Translations under genes and position numbers: made by a program
Source: Juglans regia
Lineage: Eukaryota > Streptophyta > Magnoliopsida > Fagales > Juglandaceae
Length of the DNA: 64,000 bases
Reading direction: 5' to 3'
NCBI RefSeq assembly: GCF_001411555.2
Contig: NC_049905.1
Coordinates: 21,690,097-21,754,096 of the forward strand
In this document: piece by piece, positions 33,651-45,705 of the stretch
Layout: every line of letters begins with the position of its first letter
Position numbering within the stretch: the stretch's first letter is position 1
The notes under the pieces: generated by a model
Told to the model about the DNA's origin: nothing
What the model saw: only the letters and a program-made list of their open reading frames with translations
Database searches by the model: none

Positions 33651-34369
33651 TTAATGAGGATTTTAATACTTTTGATGCTTCAAATGTCAAATGACAGGTC
33701 AAACTACATTAGGTGCCCTCTATAGTACATGATTTATTTGTGGTAGTAGTTAGCCTATTCTTTTTTTTTTTTTTATGAGTAAAATAAGTAGTAGTTAGTT
33801 AACCTATTCTTGAGACACAAAAGTCCAGCCTATCTTTTCTTTTTCCTTTTTACATATATTTAGGACGGCCTTTAAAATAAATAAATAATGAAATGATCTC
33901 CAAACACTTTTTTTTTTATATATAATTATATATGTGGTCTAGCTAACCTCCCTCAGCTTTCACCCATTTAGGATTAGCTCATTGCGCAATTTTTTTAAGA
34001 ATAAATTGTGTTAAAGATTTCATTGGAATGATCCATACGTTATCTTTTCCGTTAACAATCACTACTACATAATTATTTAAATACGTATCTTAGGGGCTCT
34101 TTTGAAACAGACTTTGGAATTTAGAATTATTTTTGTGACTCTCTAATATGTGAGTTTATTTAATTGAAATATGCGAATTTAGTATTGTTTAATCTGCCTT
34201 TGGAAAAGTTAACAATGTAGGCGAAATTGCAAGAAAAATTGTACAATGAATCGTGTCACTAACTCATCCCGAGCAATGAGCTCGCCCGATGCAACGAGAA
34301 ATAAGACAAATATAACGGTCAATATTGAATGACCGTTATTTGCCTATACGATCCGATGATTTATGTCAT
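33651..34369. other. Intergenic, no gene seen
   Basis: AT-rich, with several poly-T runs. A CACTACTACA at 34069 could be a degenerate left terminus of the CACTA fragment ending at 34829, but the match is weak. Confidence 0.4.
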
Positions 34370-34829
34370 GAATACGGTTAGTACGGACATATACTGCTTG
34401 TAACTGTTCAACCGTATGAACGTTTAATCTTTGACATTTGAACAATTGTCCAATAATTTACGAATGCAAAATTCAAACGTTACATCACAAACATTTCAAG
34501 ATGTGTATATTCGAATGTAAAAATCAAACATTCCAACGAAAAATATCTAACGTTAGATACTTATCGTTCGAATCCTAATCGGTCAAGTAAACGTTCGAAT
34601 ATTATTTGATATGTTTGAACGTATTTTCTGTGACAGAATTTGTCTATTATAAAATCTCATCACATTCAAACATTGCATCTCATCACGGGCTTCCAATCGT
34701 CATAAAATACTTTCTGTGACGGTTGTGGTGATGATTTCAAACCGTCACAAAAAAAATTTTATGATGATTTTCTTATTTTTTTTAAGATGGTTTCATCTGT
34801 GAGAATAAATGAAATCGGTTGTAGTGATT
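34370..34829 (+). mobile_element. Right-end fragment of a related CACTA element
   Basis: Holds decayed palindrome copies (acgttcgaatatt, tcgttcgaatcctaatcgg) and ttttctgtgacag and aaaccgtcac words in the same order as 32990-33400, ending cggttgtagtg. It is a more decayed member of the family of the 10.2-kb element. Left end and target duplication not established. Confidence 0.65.
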
Positions 34830-34878
34830 ATAAGGGCCTGCAAATGATAAACTATGATAATAATAACTTGTGTTTTGG

Positions 34879-35165
34879 TCAAAAAGTTAGTACAGTGGAA
34901 AAAGAAGTTGTGGAGCTGCGTAGAACCATCTTCCTAACAAAATATGTAATCATTCTTAATTTTTTTTTGTTCTTTAATCTAACGTGATTAGAGGTTGGAA
35001 GGCACTAGGAAATTGCCTGCAACAAACAAAGACTTCCAAGTTAATTTGTAGAATTATATATATTATAGCTCTTTTCCAAAAGGCAATGTTCATCATGCAT
35101 ATATGATAGATATTAGTTTATTTCTTTATGCTAGCTAGCTGCCACTCTCTTGTAGGACTATGGTG
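34879..35165. repeat. Upstream block, copy 1 of 3
   Basis: gtcaaaaagttag.. through aacaaacaaagacttccaag, catatatgatagatattag and gctagctgccactct. Recurs at 35613-35800 and 36910-37190, and more faintly near 55760. No coding potential. Confidence 0.85.
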
Positions 35166-35612
35166 TTGCTTGATGGGATGGTTCATCTCATCTCATCCTA
35201 GTTATCTCATTTTATCCCATCTTATTTTATTCTCAAACATCGTTTAAATACAAGTAATTTTAATTTCAAATTTTTAACTTTTTTATCTAATCATTTTTTG
35301 CATAGATAGAAGATAGTGACATAAAATAATCGTTTAGTCCAATGAATCACTGAATCCATTTCATAACCACTCTAGAATTGCTACGATCAACATGAAGCAC
35401 TTACCATGCTACAAAAAAAATGAATATTTTGACAGATTATTTGTAACAATAATGATTATTTAAGACCAAAATTTATACTCATTTTCGTAAGAATAATTAT
35501 TTTTACAGAAAATAACATGCGACAAATAATTCTTTTTCTTTTACTAAATCATGTAAAGGTTTTTTCTTTGCATGTCATAAAGAGGAATTACTGTGTTTTA
35601 ATTTGTATTTTA
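35166..35612. other. Repeat-derived intergenic DNA
   Basis: 35172-35330 resembles a GATGAG-family miniature element (atctcatctcatcc). 35410-35590 (aataattctttttctt, aatcatgtaaag, aagaggaattact) is shared with 36780-36905, so copies 2 and 3 of the upstream block were duplicated together with this leader. Confidence 0.5.
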
Positions 35613-35800
35613 GTCAAAAAGTTAGCAAAGTGGGAAGAACAAGCCACCTGGACATCACCTGGAACAAACAAAGACTTCCAAGTCAATTTGTAGAATGATA
35701 TATATTATAACTCTTTGTCAAAAGGCAAATGTCATAAAGCATATATGATAGATATTAGTTTATTTCTTTTAGCTAGCTTGCTAGCTGCCACTCTACGCCT
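35613..35800. repeat. Upstream block, copy 2 of 3 (shortened)
   Basis: Same landmarks as copy 1, but the part between gtgggaagaac and acctggaacaaac is deleted. Confidence 0.85.
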
Positions 35801-35884
35801 TGCAAATAAATTGGTAATTATTTATTAAATTCAATCATTTTTATCATATTATTTATTTAAATACTTTTTAAAATTATCACTAGC

Positions 35885-36770
35885 TTTATTAGAAACACAA
35901 TGATCCTAAAAAATTTTCCTTCATTCATATCTATGCTGCAACTCATACCGATGCACATAAGGAGTAGATTGATCTTGTTGCCAAAAATAATTATTTAAAT
36001 GTGTGAATAAATTATGCCAACTTGTCAATAGATATTATGTTTTCTTACTATTTATTTTAATATGGATATTACGTAATAATTATGTTTTATAATAATTATG
36101 TAAGTGGAAAGGTTTGGATTCAGAGATGAGTTGAGATGGTTTGTGAATAGTAGAATAAAAGTTAAATCATTTATTATATTTGTGTGAAAATTTAGAAAAA
36201 TTATTTTGGGATTTGAAAAAGTTGAATTGTTTATTATATTTTGTGTGAAAATTTAAAAAATTATAATGATGAGATGAGATGAGTTGAGGTAGGTTGAGGC
36301 GAGTTTTGAATCCAAACCTCTCTTTATTGTGTGTTTTCTTCCTAATTATTGTAGGAAAAAATGATTTAGATGCACTCAGCCTCTAAGGAATCTTCTCCTA
36401 ATGACATGGACATATTTATGCAGGTCCTCGGGACCAATTCTGGTTTGGTAGGAGGCTTGAGACGTTCTTTGAAGCATGTCTGTTCATCCTACACTGCCTA
36501 GACTTCAAAAGTTAATAATCTTACTAAGGATTTGGAAACCGCACGTCAAGAAATTAAGCAGATGAAGTCTAGACAGCAAGAGTTGAAGGCTCTCTTATCA
36601 CGACAGTCCAATTTAGAGGCATATTTGCAGAAGCGACAAAGAGATCAGGAGGAATGAATACGCATTAAAGTTCAAAAACAAGTGTAGACAGAGATGCTGG
36701 TCTAGATGGAAAGTGTTATGTCACTGTAGCAGGATCGCGGTAGGCGAAGAAAGAAGAAGAAATAAATCTA
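35885..36770 (+). pseudogene. Decayed TNP1-like exons
   Basis: 35889-35997 matches exon 5 of the TNP1-like gene at 31870-31971 (caatgatcctaaaaaatttt; ttcattcatatctatgctgc), and 36355-36770 matches its last exon (SPNDMDIFMQVLG, then the Arg/Gln-rich coiled coil). Stops and frame changes are frequent. The intron between them carries a MITE (36111-36318). It is a second, older copy of the same CACTA family. Confidence 0.8.
36111..36318. mobile_element. MITE of the GATGAG family in a TNP1 intron
   Basis: Terminal inverted repeat ggtttggattca / tgaatccaaacc, 208 bp, with gagatgagttgagatgg at one end and its like at the other. It sits between the two decayed TNP1 exons, in the position of their intron. 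The target duplication is not clear. Confidence 0.7.
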
Positions 36771-36909
36771 GGAAATAATTATTTTTATAAAAAATAACTA
36801 TAAAAATAACTGGCAACAAATAATTCGTTTTCTTGTACTAGATCATGTAAATGTTTTTTCTTTAGATGTCATTAAGAGGAATTACTACGTGTTTTAATTT
36901 ATGTTTTAG

Positions 36910-37190
36910 TCAAAAAGTTAAAAAAGTGGGAAGAAGAAGCGGAGCTGCGCAAAACCATCTTCCCAATAAAATATGTAATCATTCTTAATTCTTTTATTTT
37001 TTAATCTAACATGATTAGCGATTGGAAGCCACCAGGAAATTACTTGGAACAAACAAAGACTTCCAAGTCAATTTATAGAATTAAATATATTATAGCTCTT
37101 TTCCAAAAGGCAAATGTCATAATGCATATGTGATAGATATTAGTTTATTTCTTTTTGCTAGCTAGCTAGCTGCCACTCTATTGTAGGACA
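36910..37190. repeat. Upstream block, copy 3 of 3
   Basis: Same landmarks as 34879-35165 (gtcaaaaagtta, aaaccatcttcc, aacaaacaaagacttccaag, gctagctagctgccactct). Confidence 0.85.
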
Positions 37191-37227
37191 ACAAAGTTCT
37201 AAAAATTGTGATGTATATATAAGAAGT

Positions 37228-37380
37228 TTTGAATTTCGTACTATACCAGTTGGTACAGTTGATATTTACCATACTAGGATACTGACCGGTAAAGTTGATG
37301 TATGCATTTCGTATCAGGTCAAATATCGATTGTACCAGTGTGTTTCGGTCAATACCGGCCTATTTTCTATGTACCACCCC
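37228..37380. repeat. Dispersed CCGGTA/TTTCGTACT repeat, copy 1
   Basis: aatttcgtactataccag ... tcggtcaataccggcctat resembles 57288-57450 (aatttcgtactgtact ... cggtcgattccac). A dispersed non-coding repeat located upstream of RLP A; the other copy lies upstream of RLP B. The remainder to 37850 is AT-rich with a poly-T run and (TA)n. Confidence 0.6.
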
Positions 37381-37854
37381 AAATCTTTTTTTTTTTTTTT
37401 TTGTAATTAATGTAAAAATTCTAAATTTTTCATAATTTTTACTCAATTTCTCACATCTGGAGACTATTTTCTCAACTTTTTTTTAATTCACTTTTCTTGA
37501 GAACTGAAAATCAAATCCCTACTTCCTTTTTTATGATGAAGATGAGTTATTATTATTTTTAAATAGTTGGATTGAGAACTTAGAAGTATTATTTAGTTTT
37601 ATAAATATGTGTTTTAACTTTATAAGACTTGTATTGATGTTATTTTGAAATATAATTTATACATATATTATTAATTTATTATATATATACTATCTCGAAA
37701 CGGTATATATAATTTATTATATAATTTATATAATTTATTATAAAATATATATATATATAATTTATCATATCACCATCCAAACCGCACCTAAATCAACAAA
37801 CAAAACGGAAAGCTAGGTATGCATGCGTATACGCGAAGAATATGATCAGATTTC

Positions 37855-37863
37855 TATAAATAG
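37855..37863 (+). promoter_or_regulatory. TATA box of RLP gene A
   Basis: tataaatag, 88 bases before the ATG, inside a block (agaatatgatca.atttctat) shared with RLP B. The downstream leader differs from B by an insertion of about 25 bases. Confidence 0.7.
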
Positions 37864-37942
37864 TAGGATCAAACTGATTTCATTGTGTGCTTCAGTTTAG
37901 TCGATATCATTCCTCTTTTTGAGAAGTTATCAAGCTAAAAAG

Positions 37943-40168
37943 ATGCCCTGCTTTACACCTCATGATCTCCTTTTCATTTTACTTCTCCTTGTCATTCTCA
38001 TTTCAAATAATGCATGCAACCAAGCAGATCTCAACTCTCTCATGTCCTTAAAGGCCAGTACGTCCTCTCCACCTTTAAATTGGTCCTCGAACGATTGCTG
38101 CCACTGGGAAGGTATTTCTTGTGATCACAACGGTCAGGTCACCCATGTTTGGTTGCCTTCTAAAGGCCTAACAGGAAGTGTATCTCCTAATTTTCTTGGA
38201 AACCTTACGCATCTCTCTCACCTAAATCTTTCCCACAATTCACTTTCAGGTTCTCTCCCTAGTGGATTCTTTTCATCCTTGAATCAACTCATGATTCTTG
38301 ATTTAAGCTACAACTATTTAGTTGGAGATGTATCTTTGCTATTTTCATCTAATGGCTCATCTACTCATCATGGTTGGCCTACCTCTACTCAAATAATTGA
38401 CATGTCTAGCAATCACTTCCATGGTACAATCCAATCATCATTCCTCGAACGAGCTTGGAACTTGATCAAGCTCAATGTCAGCAGCAACAATTTCCAAGGC
38501 CCCATTCCTTCTCATCTTTGCATGAATTCCCGTTTTGTTAGGCTCCTTGATTTCTCTTTCAATGATCATACTGGCCAAATTCCTTTGGGACTAGGAGCAT
38601 GTTCCAAACTAGAGATTTTCCGAGCAGGCTTTAACTCTCTCTTTGGGTTACTTCCAAATGATCTATATAGTGTGACAACATTAGAAGAAATCTCTTTACC
38701 TTCCAATACTTTTTCCGGACCCATTAGCGATGACATTGCGAACCTAACCAAACTCACCCTCCTTGAGCTGTATGCAAATCGATTGAGCGGCAAGTTACCA
38801 CCAAATATTGGGAGGCTTTCCAAATTAAAGCACATGCTTCTTCATGCAAACTCCTTCATAGGTTCGTTGCCCTCATCATTGATGAATTGCACAAATCTCA
38901 TCGAATTGAATTTACGAATCAATTTGTTTGAAGGAAATATCTCCAACCTTAATTTCTCCGGTTTTCAACAGCTAACTATTCTTGACTTCGGATATAATTG
39001 CTTCACTGGTAGCTTTCCAATAAGCTTTCAATCCTGCAAGTCTCTTAGAGCAATTCGACTTTCCCAAAACCAACTAGAGGGGCAAATCCCATCGGAGATT
39101 GCTCAACTGAAATATTTATCTTATTTTTCACTTAGTTACAACAGTCTAACCAACATCACGGTGGCAATCAAAATTCTGATGCGTTGCAAGAGTCTCGAAA
39201 TAGTCCTCATTGGAAGCAACTTTCTGCATGAGAGATTGCCGAATGATGTTGACATAGTTGGTTTTGAAAATCTTCGACTCTTGGGTATTGCTACATGCCA
39301 ACTTACTGGTCAATTGCCTATGTGGCTATCTATGCTCAAGAAGCTAGAAATTCTGGCACTAAATGGTAATCGTATCACAGGTTCAATTCCAGGATGGTTG
39401 TCGACCCTTCCGAGGCTCAGGTCTTTACAATTGTCTCACAACCTCATATCGGGTGAATTCCCTAAGGAACTTTGTGCATTGCCCGCATTAGTATCAGCAC
39501 AGGTTTATCAACGAGACAATGATTCTTTGCTTTTACCGATTTATTACTTAGAAAATAATGAGCTTCGCCAGTACAGCTCCCTCTCCTACTTTTACCCGCG
39601 ATTATCGTTAGATAATAATAGTCTTAGTGGCAGTATCCCCATTGAAATTGGACGTTTGAAATTGCTTCGAGCACTACATCTTGGTCATAACAGCTTCACA
39701 GGGAACATTCCAGACCAAATATCAGAACTTACAAACTTGGAAGAGCTAGACCTCTCAGCAAATCAGTTATCTGGTGAAATACCAGCATCACTTGCTCGTC
39801 TGCATTTCTTGGCTACGTTTAGTGTAGCTAACAATAATCTCCATGGGCGAATACCCTCGGGCACTCAACTCCAAGGTTTTGATACATCTACATATGAGGG
39901 GAATCTTAGACTTTGCGGCACCCCACTTCCTCGTTGTGACCATACTACTAATGGCAACGAAGACAAAGACATCCAGAATGAGAAAGATGGACGTACAACT
40001 CCATGGTTTCATATTACTGCGATGTTTGGCTTCATTACAGGATTTTGGGCGGTTTGTGGTCCTTTGGCTTTGAATCGTAATTGGAGAGATTCATATTTCC
40101 GATACCTAAATAACTTAAAAGACCAACTCTATGGGGCATTCGCAGTGTCTTTGGCCAAAAGGAGGTAA
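37943..40168 (+). CDS. RLP gene A: LRR receptor-like protein, intact (741 aa)
   Basis: Predicted plasma-membrane receptor without kinase. The start is the ATG at 37943, which matches the start of gene B; the frame is open 24 bases further upstream without an ATG. Order: signal peptide (residues 1 to about 26), LRRNT with W47 and the Cys pair C52/C53 (WSSNDCCHWEGISC), about 20 extracellular LRRs of the LxxNxLxGxIP type, an island-like interruption before the last LRRs (AQVYQRDNDSLLLPIYY), a C-terminal cap with LCGTPLPRC, an acidic juxtamembrane stretch (EDKDIQNEKDG), one transmembrane helix at about 690-710 with GFITG (GxxxG) and a short basic tail ending AKRR. The island resembles PSKR/AtRLP2-type receptors and the tail the Cf type. 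Single exon. Such RLPs usually signal through SOBIR1-type kinases; the ligand is unknown. Confidence 0.94.
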   Translation: MPCFTPHDLLFILLLLVILISNNACNQADLNSLMSLKASTSSPPLNWSSNDCCHWEGISCDHNGQVTHVWLPSKGLTGSVSPNFLGNLTHLSHLNLSHNSLSGSLPSGFFSSLNQLMILDLSYNYLVGDVSLLFSSNGSSTHHGWPTSTQIIDMSSNHFHGTIQSSFLERAWNLIKLNVSSNNFQGPIPSHLCMNSRFVRLLDFSFNDHTGQIPLGLGACSKLEIFRAGFNSLFGLLPNDLYSVTTLEEISLPSNTFSGPISDDIANLTKLTLLELYANRLSGKLPPNIGRLSKLKHMLLHANSFIGSLPSSLMNCTNLIELNLRINLFEGNISNLNFSGFQQLTILDFGYNCFTGSFPISFQSCKSLRAIRLSQNQLEGQIPSEIAQLKYLSYFSLSYNSLTNITVAIKILMRCKSLEIVLIGSNFLHERLPNDVDIVGFENLRLLGIATCQLTGQLPMWLSMLKKLEILALNGNRITGSIPGWLSTLPRLRSLQLSHNLISGEFPKELCALPALVSAQVYQRDNDSLLLPIYYLENNELRQYSSLSYFYPRLSLDNNSLSGSIPIEIGRLKLLRALHLGHNSFTGNIPDQISELTNLEELDLSANQLSGEIPASLARLHFLATFSVANNNLHGRIPSGTQLQGFDTSTYEGNLRLCGTPLPRCDHTTNGNEDKDIQNEKDGRTTPWFHITAMFGFITGFWAVCGPLALNRNWRDSYFRYLNNLKDQLYGAFAVSLAKRR

Positions 40169-42276
40169 TTAGTTTATGATCTTCTTACACAAAAGTCTAG
40201 GCAAAGTTTTGTCTTCATGCATGTGAAGCAAAGACCGCATCAGTAGTAATGATGATTCATTTTTCTTTAGTACTATAAATTGAACTATTTTGCATCAATA
40301 CCTGAAAAATCTTTAAAATTACCAAGAACAAGCTGATCAAGCTTGTTTATCTTTTTAATAAACTTGAATAATTAAAAATAAATTAAATTACAACAATTTA
40401 ATAAAAATTCTATATATAACTAGTAAATGAAACTATATATTAAAACCTATTCACTAACTACTATAGATTCTATAAAACAATTAATAGAATTTAATCACTT
40501 GACTAACATATTATAACTTATATGAACTATATTTACTGTATACGCATAAATTAATGTGCATTCTTTCTCTATAATTGCTTGCTTAATGAGATTTATTGAG
40601 TCATGATGAAACTTTTTTCTTTTAGATTGTCATATGATATTTACAATCTCATAATAAATGTATCTAATTAGGATGTATATTCCTCTAATCTCTAGCACAT
40701 TGTATATATCATTCAACAGCACGTGAATGTCACTTATGATGATTATGTAATTCGCGACTTCCTTTTGATCTTTTCTATTTCTACAAATAATTAAGATAGA
40801 ATCTCCATTGAAAAAATAATAGTATTATAAATAATTAAATTTATCTTTTTCTATTAACTTAAAATTTTCGAATTAGTAGTAATTTCACAATTAAAACCTG
40901 CATGGACTTCAGCCTTTCCTTTGTTAATACTCTATACAGGGAGACATATATATATGATCAGTTGAACTATTATAAGTCCAATATTAAATGTTAAAACTTT
41001 GAAAGCATATTTTGTGGTTTCTCTTAATTATAATCTAGTTATATTATTAATGCTTATAAATTAGGCTATTCGTCCAAGTTCTTTCTGTGTACAAACTCTA
41101 CATCAACTACTATCGTGTATTGTCTTGCATGGCCAACTTTTACTAAGTCACATGCACGGTCGTTACTTGTAGTGTGATGAATGGAGCCAGGGTATGCACT
41201 TGGTCCATTGGAGATCAGACCATGGTGTATGTGTAATAAATATATGTGTTTTTGGGTACAAAAGGGTTTTTGTTGTGAGTGGTTCTAATAAATGCATTTT
41301 GGAAATGGTTGTAAAAATGGACATTTTTGGGGTTTTTTTTTTTTTTTTTATGCTTCCATGACTGTTGTGCATTGTTTGTTTGTATAATTTTATGCCTAAA
41401 TCTCTTCATTGTTGCTCTAGTGATTTATTTAATGAGATTGTGAAATCTCATTTTGATATTCCTATCAACGGTTCCGTTTCATGAAATCGTAAACTTTGAT
41501 GCAGATGAGGGGTATGAGCAGAAGGAACCAGCCCCACCTGAGGAGTGATGGCTTGGGACATTACCCGTTACTTGTTGTTGGACCTTTGTATTTATTTATT
41601 TTATTTCAGCCGGATGACTGTATTAACCTCTTGGAGGACTTTGTTTCGGGTTATATCATTTTTAATCATTCTGGTACTTAGTTTTGACTGCCTTATATTT
41701 TTTCGCTCCATTATTTATGTTGTACACATTTTGCATGTTTGCACACACTTGCGAATGACGATGGGTGTACGATCTGTGTGGTCATCATCCAGGTGTTACG
41801 ACTTCCACCAAATCACATGTGGGGGTCAAGGGTGCCACACATTCAGTCTACAATATGTACACGATGTGTTTCCCCCAGCAGTGTAATCTGGATCCAACAC
41901 AGATAAAGGTCACAAATTCCAATTAGAAACCTCTAAACTACCAAATGCATGGCTACCCCAGATCACTCCAAATTCATGTTACTCCAATAACCAGCTAACT
42001 GTATATACAGCTTAACTTAAGGAACCTCCTACTAACTCTGAAAACTATTGCATGTGGAGTATGATGATTAGTTTTATTTGCGTTAGTTCACAACAACTAA
42101 TTAAAGAAGGTAAAAGATATTGATTTATTGCACACACAATATCATGTACACATGCTATGATTACATATAGAGTCAATAATGCAATTAATCGAAATATATA
42201 TTACAAAAAAACAAAGTGAACGTTGGAGAGACAGATTCTAGAATCATGGAGATTTGATACGTGGCTAGACTTGAAG
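40169..42276. repeat. 3' flank of RLP A, duplicated downstream of RLP B
   Basis: Non-coding. From about 40310 (accaagaac.agctgatcaag) to 42276 it matches 61790-63290 with indels; the stretch 40690-41160 is longer here. 41500-41890 contains open frames that are broken relative to the B copy. No supported gene. Confidence 0.8.
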
Positions 42277-43735
42277 CTATGCAAGTGACTTTGAATATGT
42301 GAGTAAGTTATCACCAACTGTGGAGAAGTTCTTGGCTATTAATTTGGCATGATTGTTGGGTCCTTTAGTTGGAGCACTAATACGCCACCTCAAGCTCAAC
42401 GAAGTAGCAGTGATATTGAGCTTGTCCCATAAAATAACAAATTTAGGTGCAACCAATGGCTTAGTGAGAATATCCATGGATTGGTCCATGCCTGAGATAA
42501 ATTGTACCTTCAGATGACCACGAATAACACGTTCCCGAACAAAGTAAGAATCAACAGCCACATGCTTGGTACAAAATGAAAAATGAGATTGACGAAAAGG
42601 TATGTGGTACCAATATTGTCACGCCATAAAATGGGTGGTTGATGTAGAGAAATGCCTAGATTGTTGAGAAGTCCCTGAAGCCAAATGAGTTCAGTAGAAC
42701 ATCAAATCCAAATATGCTAATTACGTGTTGTGTTCGTGTTAGATCCACAAGTCATGTCACATATTGCCACCCTTACTAGACCATTGTGCATGTTGGTCAT
42801 AAGGAGTAAAGGCTTGGATATATTTATGCTGAGAGAGAAAAAAAAAATCATTGTGTTGGAAATGTGCTTCTGCACCCAAAAAGAAATGAAGTTGCCCTAA
42901 GTCTTTAATCGGAAGACCAATGCATAGGCTTTGGAGTAGTGTATGCATGACAGTCATGGAGGAACCAATAACAAGTATACCGGCAACATAAACTAAAACA
43001 TAGAATTCCAGTGAGTGTTAACAATAGATAAAAAGGGAATTGTCTACTTTGGAGGCAATAAAGCCAAGTTCAAGGAAATGACTACTGATTTTGAAATACC
43101 ATGAGCATGCGGCTTGTTTAAGGCTGTAGATGGCCTTATGCAGCTTGCACACATGATGTGTACACCTTGCAGTTGGGCCATGAAGACTACTTCAAAGAGA
43201 TTACCATCCAGAAAGGCATTGGAAACGTTGAACTGTCGAATGAGCCAACAACGAATGACTTTAATGGAGAGAATGAGCCGTATAGTTTGTCGTTTGACTA
43301 CGAGACTGAAAGTCTCACTCTAGTCAAGTATTGGCTATTGGTGAAACCCTTTGGCCACTAAACGGGCTTTGTGGTGCTGGACAGTACCATTAGCATTGTA
43401 CTTCTGGTGGTAGACCTATTTGTTGCCAAAGATGTTCATGGTGGAAGTGGCAGGGACAAGTGACCAGGTGCGGTTTCAGAGAAGAGTGTCAAACTCTTTG
43501 TTCATGGTTTGCGTCCATGCTGTGTCTCTATTCGCAGTGGTGAACACATTGGTTCGATAGGAGTAGAAGCGAAAATCACCGTAAGGGCCTGACTAGAGTA
43601 TGGAATAGTACCATCAGTGTACTGTTTGGGATACCAAATTTTATTTTGTAGCCTTGTGCACATCGGATGGATAGATGGAGCAATGGAATGAGCCTGAGGA
43701 GCTGGCGGCAATGATATTGATGATGAGTTTGGAGA
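42277..43735 (-). mobile_element. Ty1/copia pol remnant, part 1
   Basis: On the minus strand, from high to low coordinates: a Pro/Ser spacer then HPMCTRLQNKI (about 43660), KLHKAIYSLKQAACSWYF (43150-43090), VYVAGILVIGSS where intact copies have YVDD (about 42993-42960), IKDLGQLHFFLGAEA (42900), and SYFVRERVI..VQFISGMDQSMDILTKPL of RNase H (42550-42460). Multiple stops and frame changes. The RT catalytic Asp pair is replaced. An equivalent remnant lies downstream of RLP B. Confidence 0.85.
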
Positions 43736-43740
43736 AGCTG

Positions 43741-45665
43741 TGTAATGCCCCGTCTCCGAGGGTTCGAAGAGTTAACTCATGTGGCCAAAAATCATCTCCA
43801 ATAACACATTTAAAAATAAACCAGATTCTCCATAACATATTAACCTATTTGTTCAACACAAATATTCATGTTCCTACATAAAGGCACATCAGAAGTGTCT
43901 AGATAAAATTCATAAACATTTCTACAAAGACTAGGAATAATCATAACTCAAATTACCATAGCCACATAACATATCAACACTACCAAAATGACTCTCCAAA
44001 AAGTCCTTGTACCATAAGGCATTAAGTCTTCTATGATTAATAAAACTTGCAAGTACTCCCTACTCCTGACTTCCAGTTTGTGCATCAAAATTATCTGAAA
44101 CATATTATAGAGATAGGGGTGAGTTATCAACAACTCAATAAGCAGAGAACATATACTAGTATGCAAACATGAGCATTTACAGAATTCAGAATGCAGAACC
44201 AGAACATGTTATAAAAAATATAAGAGCGAAAGTTCAAAAATATTTTTTTTGAAATTTTTCTTGGCACTACATAACTGAAACATCATATCATAATATAATT
44301 CCATGTTTAACCCCCGTGGTAGGATTGTGCAAAACCTGGCGGCCAACCGAGCAGAAATAGAATGTGAATCTTCCCCTTATCATTCTCGCAGCCCCGAGTG
44401 TGCACATAGGAAAGACTACACAGAAAACCACTTTGTTTCCAAAGTGGGTGCACCAGAAACAGAAAAGTTGGTACCAACCCAAACAGAGACCATAGTTTTA
44501 CAACCTTGGTAAGGTCAGAACAGAAACAGAATGTCATGTCAGAGGTTTCAGAAATCACATCTTATCATAGCATAGTATAAATATTTTCAGAACAGAACAA
44601 AATCAGATCACAAAAATATAATTTATGCACAAAATTTCATATTCGCTCTCTTTTGCACAGTTCAGAAGTAAAATGTCAAAATAAGCTCATGTCTACACTA
44701 GTCATGACAAAAAAATATTTCCTTCTTATACAGAATTTCATGAGTATTGCTGAACAAATAACTGAGGTCGTTTCCAAAATTTCCTTTCATAACAAAACAT
44801 GCACATTTTCAAAATTGACCTCACTCTATTTTATTTTTATGCAAAGTCTAGCATAGAAACCCCACTTACCTAAACTTCTTAGCCTTTCAAAAATTTCCTC
44901 AACAATGCCGTACAAAAATTAATTGTCACCTATAAGATGATCACGAAAATTTCTAATCAATCTCATATTTCGATATTCAAGCCCAAACTTCTAAAATAAT
45001 TCATTCTTTAATTCCTCAAAATCTAAAAATTCTCATTATTCCTAAAATAACAATATCACTTTCTAAACTCATCAATATCTAACTTAATAACTCCAACTAA
45101 AACATTAAATGCTAACTTATTTATAAGATTCTAACTTATTTACAATTTAGATCTTACTATAATTTATAAAACTAAAATAACATAAGTATATCGAAATCAT
45201 TATAAGTAGATAATCATACTTTTGTTTAAAAAAATATTCTTTTACAAGGATTCATTATAAGATTTTGCACTTACTGATCATTCCAAAAATATTTATCAAT
45301 ATTTATTTAATAACCAATCCGATAAAAATATTAGTCTCTTGAAAATACCAGCTTAGCAAAATAAACTCACATGTGCTTTCATGTAACCATAAAAATCGCA
45401 TGCAGCCCACGTTTCAGTTAAAAAAATACCAACTTAGCTGATGTTTTAAACAAAAAGGGTGAAAGGGTAAAAATGCCCTTCACCTACCAGCTACCCGAGA
45501 CAACCACAATTCCCTTTTTAAGTAACTGTTATTAACAGCAAAACTAAAATCAGAAGAGGCAACACGCGAGTGACAGCAGGGACATACCCACGAAAAAAAT
45601 CAAGCAGCGGCACCGTGGGAGTGCGACGGACGTTGGACAGAGGTGGTGATGACTTTCTGATTGCG

Positions 45666-45705
<40 letters not shown>

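Noticed and set aside
34069..34829. Complete small CACTA element with left end at CACTACTACA
   Set aside because: Terminal match is poor and the 3-bp flanks (aat against att) differ; only the right end is reported.
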